DNA of 5,237 nt. It comes from Deltaproteobacteria bacterium. GTDB taxonomy: Bacteria; Desulfobacterota; Desulfobacteria; Desulfobacterales; ETH-SRB1. The stretch covers positions 1-5,237 of the forward strand of contig DAOUSD010000159.1 in the NCBI GenBank assembly GCA_030627405.1, given 5' to 3'. Below the pieces are notes generated by a model. It ran no database searches and was not told the DNA's origin. It was given only the letters and a program-made list of their open reading frames with translations. The first letter of the stretch is position 1. Every line of letters starts with the position of its first letter. The position numbers and the translations under genes were made by a program. Below are positions 1 through 4,849 of this stretch, in pieces.

Positions 1-143
1 ATAGCGAGCTATTTCAATATTTTTGGGATTTGAGATCGGACGAAGGCGGCCTGAAGCTGTGATGCATAGTTGGGGAAGTTATTTCGTCCCCGTTCCTTAT
101 CCTGTCAGACTTTTTTTCAAAAGGCTGAGCGAACCCTAAATTA
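1..143. other. Region downstream of rsmI, no recognised gene
   Basis: No supported gene is seen on either strand. It contains two imperfect inverted repeats: GGGGA...TCCCC at 72-91, and at 105-128 a TCAG/CTGA outer pair around a CTTTT-GAAA-AAAAG minus-strand hairpin. Neither has a following T tract on the minus strand, so I cannot call an rsmI terminator. A plus-strand open frame (5-139) has no similarity I recognise. Confidence 0.4.
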
Positions 144-1028
144 TTACTTATTTCCCCCTTTTATTTTTAATGCCATTTCATATACTTTACTTTTAGGAAG
201 ACCATATTTTATTGCAATTTGTTTTGCAATGCTTGAAATCCTGTTATCCGCTAATTCTAAATTGTTTTTTATTTCTTGTCTTATGATCTCCAATGGGACA
301 TCTTTATCTTTAATATACCCTTTCACTAAAAGAGTGATTTCGCCCTTAATAGCCGGTCTGTCTTTAAGGTTTTGAAGAATTTCAGACATGGAACCTCTTA
401 TAAATTCTTCGTGAAGCTTTGTCATTTCTCTGGAAAGTACGCAGTACCTGTCACCAATTATCAATTTAATTTCATCCAGAAGTTTTAAAATACGTTTTGC
501 AGATTCATAGAATATTAATGTTCTTTGTTCGTTTGCAAGTTCCCTTAACTGCTTGAAGCGCTTATTCTTTGTTTTTGAGAGAAATCCGATAAAAACAAAT
601 GAATCTGTTGGCAGGCCTGCTGCGCTCAGAGCAGTAATGGCAGCAGATACGCCTGGAATAGGTATGACTTTTATATTGCTTGCAATGGCCGCCTTTATTA
701 AACAATATCCTGGATCAGACACAGAAGGTGTGCCGGCATTTGATACAAGGGCAACAGACAATCCTTGTTTAAGCTTTTTAATGAGGTCCGGTGTTCGTTT
801 TTTTTCATTGTGCTCATGATAGGAGATAAGGTTGCCTTTAATTTTGTGATGCAATAGAAATCGGCCTGTATGTCTTGTATCTTCCGCTGCAATAGTATCT
901 GCCTGCTCAAGTATATTCAGAGCCCTTAGGGTGATATCGTCCCTGTTCCCTATGGGGGTTGCAACTATGTAAAGGTTGCCATCCTTGTTTTTCTTCCCCG
1001 AATCATTTATAGGCGAGTTCAAAGGCAT
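144..1028 (-). CDS. rsmI: 16S rRNA (cytidine-1402-2'-O)-methyltransferase RsmI
   Basis: A protein of 294 residues, close to the usual 275-290. RsmI is a tetrapyrrole-methylase-fold enzyme that 2'-O-methylates C1402 in the 16S rRNA decoding centre, together with RsmH. Motifs seen are LYIVATPIGNRDDITLRAL (19-37), AAEDTRHTG (47-55), SYHEHNE (69-75), the SAM loop VSNAGTPSVSDPG (95-107), IPIPGVSAAITALSAAGLP (122-140), FYESAKRI (173-180) and EITLLVKG near residue 220. The C-terminal segment (about 245-290) is the small helical tail with GLPKSKVYE. Asn97 replaces the Asp more usually seen in SDAGTP. The ATG lies inside the end of yraN (26-bp overlap), and no good Shine-Dalgarno is visible, so coupling is likely. 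The gene ends in two tandem TAA codons. Confidence 0.96.
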   Translation of the reverse strand: MPLNSPINDSGKKNKDGNLYIVATPIGNRDDITLRALNILEQADTIAAEDTRHTGRFLLHHKIKGNLISYHEHNEKKRTPDLIKKLKQGLSVALVSNAGTPSVSDPGYCLIKAAIASNIKVIPIPGVSAAITALSAAGLPTDSFVFIGFLSKTKNKRFKQLRELANEQRTLIFYESAKRILKLLDEIKLIIGDRYCVLSREMTKLHEEFIRGSMSEILQNLKDRPAIKGEITLLVKGYIKDKDVPLEIIRQEIKNNLELADNRISSIAKQIAIKYGLPKSKVYEMALKIKGGNK

Positions 1029-1374
1029 TTTTTATTATTTCTATGCTGGGCTTGTACTTTGCTGAACTGATAGCTACCACATCAAATCTTGCTTTTACAT
1101 TGCTTTGCTTTGTGGATTTAATATACAACAAAGCCACCATTGAAACCTTTCTTTGTTTTTTGGGGGTTACAGCCCATTTTGGGTTTCCGAACCGGTTTGA
1201 GCTTCTTGATTTAACCTCAACAAAGACAAGTGTATTTTTATCTTTTGCAATAATATCAATTTCGCCCAGTTTTGTCCGGTAATTCTGTTCCAGGATTTTG
1301 TAGCCATGTTTTTTTAGATGCCTGGCTGCAATTGATTCACTTTTTTTCCCAAAATTTTGCTGTTTGTTTAGCAT
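1003..1374 (-). CDS. yraN: YraN family (UPF0102) nuclease-fold protein
   Basis: A protein of 123 residues, the usual length for the family (about 115-130). The YraN/UPF0102 core is clear: FGKKSESIAARHLKKHGYKI, then NYRTKLGEIDIIAKD (31-45) with the GEID acidic motif, LVFVEVKSR (49-57), and RFDVVAI near the end. GEID plus EVK forms an endonuclease-like PD-(D/E)XK active-site pattern, and structural similarity to restriction-type nuclease folds is established for the family; a biological substrate is not. The ATG at 1372-1374 has no clear Shine-Dalgarno and sits beside the heptad repeats. The 3' end overlaps rsmI by 26 bp. A yraN neighbour for rnhB and rsmI is common in bacteria. Confidence 0.94.
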   Translation of the reverse strand: MLNKQQNFGKKSESIAARHLKKHGYKILEQNYRTKLGEIDIIAKDKNTLVFVEVKSRSSNRFGNPKWAVTPKKQRKVSMVALLYIKSTKQSNVKARFDVVAISSAKYKPSIEIIKNAFELAYK

Positions 1375-1574
1375 GTTAGTAACGGTTCACGGTTCACGGT
1401 TTCCAGTTTTTTAATGAATTTTGTAATGATTGAAGCATGGCAACTACTCAGGCGTTTAGACTGAAGGCTATAGGAAATAGATGATTCCTGAGCGTTATTC
1501 TCTATGTTTAGGATAAGATTTCCGGCCGCTTTAATAACATATTGGCTTCTGTGAGTCTTTTCCCTAAAAGCCTT
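1368..1574 (-). pseudogene. Start-less open frame inside the repeat element, possible four-helix-bundle gene remnant
   Basis: A minus-strand frame stays open for 68 codons between TAG (1575-1577) and TAA (1368-1370), reading across the inner repeat and left heptad array into the first bases of yraN. It has no plausible ATG, GTG or TTG near its 5' end. The segment YVIKAAGNLILNIENNAQES loosely resembles the RRAAVSIPANIAEG core of small four-helix-bundle (23S intervening-sequence-type) proteins. If that is right, it is a decayed fragment carried with the repeat. The similarity is weak and judged by eye; the frame may equally be chance. Confidence 0.22.
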
Positions 1575-1649
1575 CTACCTTCAGCCTATTAACATGAGTA
1601 GTTACTTTATGTTTTGACCAACCGTTAACTGTAAACTGTAAACCGTAAA
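1382..1649. repeat. Intergenic repeat element with inverted heptad arrays
   Basis: This fills most of the 284-bp gap between rnhB and yraN. At 1382-1409 the plus strand carries four 7-bp units: ACGGTTC twice, then ACGGTTT and the degenerate CCAGTTT. At 1622-1649 the same kind of unit appears inverted as CCGTTAA, CTGTAAA, CTGTAAA, CCGTAAA. Inside these, AACTACTCA (1442-1450) pairs with TGAGTAGTT (1595-1603), and CTGAAGG (1461-1467) with CCTTCAG (1578-1584), forming a nested imperfect inverted repeat. The arrangement resembles a MITE-like or other dispersed intergenic element, but no transposase or clear target duplication is visible. The repeats are seen directly; mobility is inference. Confidence 0.6.
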
Positions 1650-1651
1650 CT

Positions 1652-1657
1652 ATTATA
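1652..1657 (-). promoter_or_regulatory. Possible -10 box upstream of yraN-rsmI
   Basis: The minus strand reads a perfect TATAAT just after the rnhB stop codon. No convincing -35 hexamer is found at 16-18 bp; the nearest candidate, TTAAAG, is only 12 bp away. It could start a separate transcript for yraN-rsmI across the repeat region, but the box lies in A/T-rich repeat sequence and may be chance. Confidence 0.22.
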
Positions 1658-1658
1658 A

Positions 1659-2267
1659 TCAAAGATATTCTTTAACCCCCTTGAAAGTGCGTCTGTGAAT
1701 GGGGCAGCATCCGAATGTCCTGATGGCCTCTTTATGGGCTTTGGTCGGATATCCTTTATGTTTCGAGAATCCAAATTGAGGGTAATCCATGTCATACCTT
1801 TCCATAAGCCTGTCTCTGCTTACCTTGGCAACAATAGATGCAGCCGCAATAGATATACTCAGAGCATCACCTCGTATAATGGGCTCCTGCGGTAAATCCG
1901 TTGGTATTCTGAATTTGCCGTCTATTAGAAGATAATCAGGTTGAGGGCTGAGGTTTTTAACAGATATGGCCATGGACAGGAGTGATGCATTAAGAATGTT
2001 GATTCTCTCAATTTCAATGTTGTCAATAATTCCTATACCTATTGAAACAGCTTGGTCGTACAGCTTTTCATACAGATATGAGCGTTTTTTAGGTGATAAT
2101 TTTTTTGAATCAGTAATATCGGGATCACGAAAGGAAGTGGGCAGAAGAACGGCTGCAGAAACAACAGGGCCAGCCAATGGTCCTCGACCGGCCTCATCAA
2201 TGCCTGCAATATATGAAAAGCCTTTTTCAATGGCTTTTGATTCAAATAACCACAGGTCTCGTTTCAT
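1659..2267 (-). CDS. rnhB: Ribonuclease HII
   Basis: A protein of 202 residues from the ATG chosen here (204 from an in-frame TTG at 2271-2273). RNase HII cleaves the RNA strand of RNA-DNA hybrids and incises at single ribonucleotides in DNA. The N-terminal motif AGIDEAGRGPLAGPVVSAAV carries catalytic Asp24 and Glu25; the third acidic residue is Asp116 in DYLLIDGKF and the fourth Asp134 in RGDALSISIAAASIVAKVSR. DSKKLSPKKR, GYPTKAH and the C-terminal HRRTF motif are also present, so the enzyme looks complete and active. The ATG lies 7 bases after the rplS TAG with no good Shine-Dalgarno, so translation probably couples to rplS. A TATAAT-like box and a repeat-filled gap begin immediately after its stop. 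Confidence 0.97.
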   Translation of the reverse strand: MKRDLWLFESKAIEKGFSYIAGIDEAGRGPLAGPVVSAAVLLPTSFRDPDITDSKKLSPKKRSYLYEKLYDQAVSIGIGIIDNIEIERINILNASLLSMAISVKNLSPQPDYLLIDGKFRIPTDLPQEPIIRGDALSISIAAASIVAKVSRDRLMERYDMDYPQFGFSKHKGYPTKAHKEAIRTFGCCPIHRRTFKGVKEYL

Positions 2268-2274
2268 GAGCAAA

Positions 2275-2625
2275 CTATCTGAAGCGGCGTTCTTTTATTC
2301 TGGCAGCTTTGCCTTTAAGTTTACGCAGATAATAAATTTTTGATTGCCGCACCCGTCCCCTGGAAACAACCTCGATTTTATCTATTATCGGAGAGTGGAG
2401 AGGAAAGATACGTTCGACTCCAACACCATAAGATACCTTGCGTACGGTAAATGTGGCATTTGCCAGGCGGCCTTTGTGTTTGCTTATTACAACGCCTTTA
2501 AAAGCCTGAATACGCTCCTTTTCACCTTCTTTTATCTTAACATTAACTGTAACCGTATCGCCTGCAGCGAAATCAGGCAAATCAAGCCGCATCATTTCTT
2601 TTTCTAATTGTTGTATTGTTTGCAT
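2275..2625 (-). CDS. rplS: 50S ribosomal protein L19
   Basis: A protein of 116 residues, the normal length for bacterial L19. The family hallmarks are all present in order: an N-terminal helix (IQQLEKEMMRLDLPDF), GDTVTVNVKIKEGEKERIQ, the SH3-like barrel with FKGVVISKHKG, TFTVRKVSYGVGVER (58-72), FPLHSPIIDKIEVVSRGRVR, and the basic tail KIYYLRKLKGKAARIKERR. L19 sits at the 30S-50S interface of the large subunit. The ATG has AAGGA nine bases upstream. It lies 24 bp after the SPOUT methyltransferase, and its TAG is 7 bp before the likely rnhB ATG. The tandem S16...L19 arrangement around rimM and trmD is the classic ribosomal-maturation operon. The identification is secure. Confidence 0.98.
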   Translation of the reverse strand: MQTIQQLEKEMMRLDLPDFAAGDTVTVNVKIKEGEKERIQAFKGVVISKHKGRLANATFTVRKVSYGVGVERIFPLHSPIIDKIEVVSRGRVRQSKIYYLRKLKGKAARIKERRFR

Positions 2626-2634
2626 AATATTAGT

Positions 2635-2639
2635 TCCTT
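2635..2639 (-). promoter_or_regulatory. Ribosome binding site of rplS
   Basis: AAGGA on the minus strand, nine bases before the rplS ATG (2623-2625), inside the 24-bp gap after the SPOUT methyltransferase stop. It gives rplS independent initiation, unlike trmD and the SPOUT gene, which seem to rely on coupling. This matches the need for much more L19 than modification enzymes. Confidence 0.7.
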
Positions 2640-2649
2640 GTGAAATTAA

Positions 2650-3225
2650 TTATCTATAGTTTCCCAGCAGTCTATCCATTATAATGGCTGCTGCACACCG
2701 AACCGAGAGGTGGTTGTAAAGCGAGCCTCCCATTACCGGCTCAAGAAGATAATCGGCTTCGGTAATGAAGTTTTCTGAAAGCCCCCAGGCAGTCCCGAAA
2801 ACCAGAATATAGGGTTTGCCGTCTTTCAGCTTATTGCGAAGCTTGCTGAAGCTTATGCTTCCGTTATTCCGCCTTGCGCAAGTAGCAACGATTTTTGGGC
2901 AGCCTTCGCTCGTGTTATTGAGATCGTCTATTATTTCAGTTAAAGAATCTTTTAACCTTATCAGCTCTAAAGCTTCTCGCCTTTTTGGATTATATCTTGA
3001 GCCTGTTCCATCAGTCCAGTGTGATACAAGCTTTTTAACAAGCTCTTTCTGTTCCTTTAACGGCGTAACAACAAAGAATTTTCTTGCTCCATAAGTTTTT
3101 GCCACCCTTGCTATATCGTGCAGATCAAGGTTTGTTACGGCAGATGCAATTATTTCTCCGTTCTTATTGACAACCGGATAATGCATCAGTGCTATGTAAA
3201 GTTTTGGAGTGTATAATTTTTTCAA
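2650..3225 (-). CDS. SPOUT-family RNA methyltransferase (Tm1570-like), substrate unassigned
   Basis: A protein of 191 residues belonging to the small SPOUT family next to trmD in many bacteria, with Thermotoga maritima Tm1570 as the structural example (Pfam SAM-dependent RNA methyltransferase family, recalled as PF09936). The N-terminus carries LYIALMHYPVVNKNGEIIAS and TNLDLHDIARVAKTYGARKF (31-50), typical of this family. The C-terminal knot is YILVFGTAWGLSEN (139-152), ADYLLEPVMGG (157-167) and YNHLSVRCAAAIIMDRLLG (170-188). It binds SAM and presumably methylates tRNA or rRNA; the target is not known to me. The start is debatable: TTG at 3223-3225 keeps the conserved first strand but overlaps trmD by 62 bp; the ATG at 3184-3186 (residue 14) would cut that strand. 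Neither has a clear Shine-Dalgarno, so coupling to trmD is likely. Confidence 0.88.
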   Translation of the reverse strand: MKKLYTPKLYIALMHYPVVNKNGEIIASAVTNLDLHDIARVAKTYGARKFFVVTPLKEQKELVKKLVSHWTDGTGSRYNPKRREALELIRLKDSLTEIIDDLNNTSEGCPKIVATCARRNNGSISFSKLRNKLKDGKPYILVFGTAWGLSENFITEADYLLEPVMGGSLYNHLSVRCAAAIIMDRLLGNYR

Positions 3226-3955
3226 TATCCAGGCACCACTTTTTAAGAATTTCTATTTCCTGTTCACTTAATGGTCTGTTTTTCAACAGATCTTTTCTTT
3301 TCAGGAAGGTCCGGATCAGCGACATTTCCAGCTTCCATTCTTCGATTTTTTTGTGGTTGCCGGACAGAAGAACTTCAGGCACATCTTCGCCCTCAAACGT
3401 TCTTGGTCTTGTATATTGAGCATGCTCTAAAAGATCATCTGAAAATGAGTCTTTTTCAGCAGAATCCACGCCTCCCAGTGTTCCTGGGATTAGCCTGGTT
3501 ACAGCATCTATTAGCACCATTGATGCCAGTTCGCCTCCGGTAAGTACATAATCGCCTATCGAAATCTCATCATCTATTAAATTCAGGCGGATGCGTTCAT
3601 CTATTCCCTCGTAGCGACCGCAAACCAGAATAAGCCCATCATATAATGCAAGTTTTTGAGCAGTCTTTTGATTAAAAACTCTACCCTGAGGTGTGAGCTG
3701 AATCGTTATAGAATTAGGAGATTTTTTTTGGGCCAATCGAATAGCGCCGGCAAGGGGTTCCGGTTTCATAACCATTCCGCAACCACCGCCATAAGGACGG
3801 TCATCAGTGACCTTATGTCTGCCTTCTGCAAAATCTCTGATATTTATGGTGGAAGCGGATATCTTATTCCGTTCTATCGCCCTTTTTATAATGCCTTGCG
3901 CCCAAAAGGGCTTAAACATTTCCGGGAAGATAGTCAAAACAATAAAATTCATCAT
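3164..3955 (-). CDS. trmD: tRNA (guanine-N1)-methyltransferase TrmD
   Basis: A protein of 263 residues; family members are usually 240-255, so the tail is slightly long. It transfers methyl from SAM to G37 of tRNAs with G at position 36 (Leu, Pro and Arg species), which prevents +1 frameshifting. Visible motifs are DDRPYGGGCGMVMKPEPL (51-68), LVCGRYEGIDERI (110-122), the trefoil-knot SAM-binding loop SIGDYVLTGGELA (132-144), Arg154 in TRLIPG, the catalytic Asp169 in EKDSF, and QYTRPRTFEGEDVPEVLLSG (180-199). Arg154 and Asp169 match the E. coli numbering. The first of two tandem ATGs overlaps the rimM stop (ATGA), implying translational coupling; there is no strong Shine-Dalgarno. The last 20 or so residues are encoded in the long overlap with the next gene and look unconserved. 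Confidence 0.98.
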   Translation of the reverse strand: MMNFIVLTIFPEMFKPFWAQGIIKRAIERNKISASTINIRDFAEGRHKVTDDRPYGGGCGMVMKPEPLAGAIRLAQKKSPNSITIQLTPQGRVFNQKTAQKLALYDGLILVCGRYEGIDERIRLNLIDDEISIGDYVLTGGELASMVLIDAVTRLIPGTLGGVDSAEKDSFSDDLLEHAQYTRPRTFEGEDVPEVLLSGNHKKIEEWKLEMSLIRTFLKRKDLLKNRPLSEQEIEILKKWCLDIEKIIHSKTLHSTDALSGCQ

Positions 3956-4479
3956 AAACCGTCAGGTAAATCCACCAGCATTATTTTTTTATTAAAATCT
4001 ATCGATAAAACTACTGATTCAATCCCGGGAATCAGAATTTCTTTATCCCCGCCTTTCACAACAAAGACATCATTGCTGCCTGTTGGAATTATTGATTCAA
4101 CACGGCCGATGTACTCGTCATCTATTGTAAAAACAGAAAGACCTATAATATCAAACCAGTAATAGGTTTTGTCTTCCAGTTTTGGAAGATCCGCTTTGCT
4201 TATAAAAAGCTCAGAACCGATTAATGGTTCCGCCTGAGAGATGGTAGTAATACCTTTCAGAGATAATAAAATGATTTGCTTGTTGTGGGGTTTGGCCCAG
4301 TTGACTGCATGGATATCTTCATATCCTTTTGTATTTCTTATGAGAATTAAACTGTCTGGTTTAAAGACTGACAAAGATTCGGCATAAGAATAGACCCTGA
4401 AGGTTCCCTTTAGACCATGCGTGCCGACTATCTTTGCAATAAGAAGAGAACCATTATCTCCCACAAGCTTAGTCGTCAA
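3952..4479 (-). CDS. rimM: Ribosome maturation factor RimM (16S rRNA processing)
   Basis: A protein of 175 residues, close to the usual 165-180. The N-terminal RimM domain begins at LLIAKIVGTHGLKGTFRVYS (residues 12-31) with the conserved GTHGLKG. The C-terminal PRC-barrel contains TYYWFDIIGLSVF (105-117), including the Tyr-Tyr pair known from E. coli RimM to matter for 30S binding, then GRVESIIPTGSNDVFVVKG (125-143) and EILIPGIESVV, ending in VDLPDGL. RimM binds the 30S head near S19 and helps late 16S maturation. The start is uncertain: the frame is closed upstream, no ATG exists, and the candidates are TTG (4477-4479, used here) or GTG (4462-4464), neither with a normally spaced Shine-Dalgarno. 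The stop overlaps the trmD start in ATGA. The function is secure and the 5' end is not. Confidence 0.95.
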   Translation of the reverse strand: MTTKLVGDNGSLLIAKIVGTHGLKGTFRVYSYAESLSVFKPDSLILIRNTKGYEDIHAVNWAKPHNKQIILLSLKGITTISQAEPLIGSELFISKADLPKLEDKTYYWFDIIGLSVFTIDDEYIGRVESIIPTGSNDVFVVKGGDKEILIPGIESVVLSIDFNKKIMLVDLPDGL

Positions 4480-4498
4480 GTAAAAATAACTTACACAT
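4469..4498 (-). CDS. Possible nine-residue leader peptide overlapping the rimM start
   Basis: ATG at 4496-4498 is preceded by AAAGGA (4507-4512) with an eight-base spacer, a better initiation signal than any available to rimM itself. It opens a frame reading MCKLFLLDD and stops at TAA (4469-4471), which overlaps codons 3-4 of rimM in the other frame. The mini-ORF covers the whole second arm of the spacer hairpin, so a translating ribosome would unfold it. It could be a leader peptide coupling translation to rimM, the true 5' end of rimM displaced by a one-base change in the T5 run, or chance. With only nine codons, coding evidence is minimal. Confidence 0.25.
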   Translation of the reverse strand: MCKLFLLDD

Positions 4499-4540
4499 CT
4501 TGCTTGTCCTTTTGCAATCCGTACAACTTATTTTTACTTG
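4477..4540 (-). promoter_or_regulatory. Inverted repeat in the khpA-rimM spacer (possible translational control hairpin)
   Basis: On the minus strand CAAGTAAAAATAA (4528-4540) and TTATTTTTACTTG (4477-4489) are perfect 13-bp inverted arms around a 38-base loop. Inward of the arms there is one mismatch and then two further pairs. GGAGG (4541-4545), a full Shine-Dalgarno, touches the outer end of the first arm, and the putative TTG start codon of rimM is the last three bases of the second arm. The loop holds a second Shine-Dalgarno (AAAGGA) and an ATG. No T tract follows the stem, so it does not look like a terminator. The repeat is directly visible; any role in controlling rimM is inference. 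Confidence 0.5.
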
Positions 4541-4545
4541 CCTCC

Positions 4546-4776
4546 TTATTCTATAATCTCTAAAACCGCGCGTTTTTTTATCTTGGCGGAGGAAGCGCTT
4601 AATATAGTCCTCATTGCCCGTGCTGTTCGGCCTTGTTTCCCAATCACCTTTCCCAGATCGTCCTTTGCTACTTTAAGTTCAAGTACCGAAGTCTGGTTAC
4701 CCTCTACCTCTGAAACAGATACTTGTTCCGGATGATCTACCAGTGCCTGTGCAATGTGCTTAATCAGATCTTTCAT
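4546..4776 (-). CDS. khpA: KH-domain RNA-binding protein KhpA (YlqC family)
   Basis: A 76-residue protein, the standard length for the small single-KH-domain family found between rpsP and rimM in many bacteria. The KH signature lies in LGKVIGKQGRTARAMRTIL (residues 41-59), with the GxxG loop as GKQG at 46-49; the preceding strand (SVLELKVAKDD) and the final strand (KKRAVLEIIE) complete the fold. KhpA-type proteins bind RNA and in some bacteria pair with a second KH/Jag protein (KhpB) to affect cell division or RNA turnover; that role is not shown here. The ATG start has AAGGAG eight bases upstream. After its TAA the transcript reads GGAGG directly, at the base of the inverted repeat before rimM. 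The family assignment is solid; the precise function is not. Confidence 0.93.
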   Translation of the reverse strand: MKDLIKHIAQALVDHPEQVSVSEVEGNQTSVLELKVAKDDLGKVIGKQGRTARAMRTILSASSAKIKKRAVLEIIE

Positions 4777-4784
4777 AGCTTCAT

Positions 4785-4790
4785 CTCCTT
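4785..4790 (-). promoter_or_regulatory. Ribosome binding site of khpA
   Basis: AAGGAG on the minus strand, eight bases before the khpA ATG at 4774-4776. It lies downstream of the palindrome that follows rpsP, so khpA initiation does not depend on ribosomes arriving directly from rpsP. Confidence 0.75.
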
Positions 4791-4815
4791 TGTTGCCATT
4801 GAGATTCAGGGTAAG

Positions 4816-4849
4816 TTAGCAGGGGCACGATGCATCGTGCCCCTACTAA
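4816..4849. repeat. REP-like palindrome directly after rpsP
   Basis: A perfect 24-bp palindrome lies at 4821-4844 (AGGGGCACGA, TGCA, TCGTGCCCCT). In a minus-strand transcript the stem extends outward through one G-U pair and four more pairs, giving about 15 bp with a 4-base loop, starting at the base after the rpsP stop codon. On the minus strand the G/C-rich hairpin is preceded by GTAG, the tetranucleotide typical of REP elements mobilised by RAYT (IS200-like Y1) transposases. No T tract follows, so it is not a standard intrinsic terminator. It could act as an mRNA stability or attenuation element between rpsP and khpA. The palindrome is seen directly; the REP assignment is inference, since only one copy is visible. 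Confidence 0.7.

Noticed and set aside
60..110. Short minus-strand ATG frame at the left edge (MHHSFRPPSSDLKSQKY)
   Set aside because: It has only 17 codons before TGA, no Shine-Dalgarno at useful spacing, and no recognisable family.
105..128. Possible rsmI intrinsic terminator
   Set aside because: On the minus strand it forms only a 5-bp A/T stem with a mismatched outer extension, and no T tract follows.
553..819. Plus-strand open frame of 88 codons inside rsmI
   Set aside because: It lies opposite conserved RsmI motifs and shows no recognisable protein features; it is a shadow of rsmI.
1382..1649. CRISPR array
   Set aside because: The repeat units are 7 bp, contiguous and degenerate, with no spacers, and are inverted between the two ends.
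2271..2273. TTG as the rnhB start
   Set aside because: It adds only two residues before a normal ATG and has no better Shine-Dalgarno, so the ATG at 2265-2267 is preferred.
3656..4162. Plus-strand open frame of 168 codons across the trmD-rimM junction
   Set aside because: It is antisense to two well-conserved genes, has no family resemblance, and crosses their junction; a chance frame.
4816..4849. Palindrome after rpsP as an intrinsic terminator
   Set aside because: The stem is strong, but what follows on the minus strand is mixed sequence without a T run, and khpA continues the operon with its own ribosome binding site.
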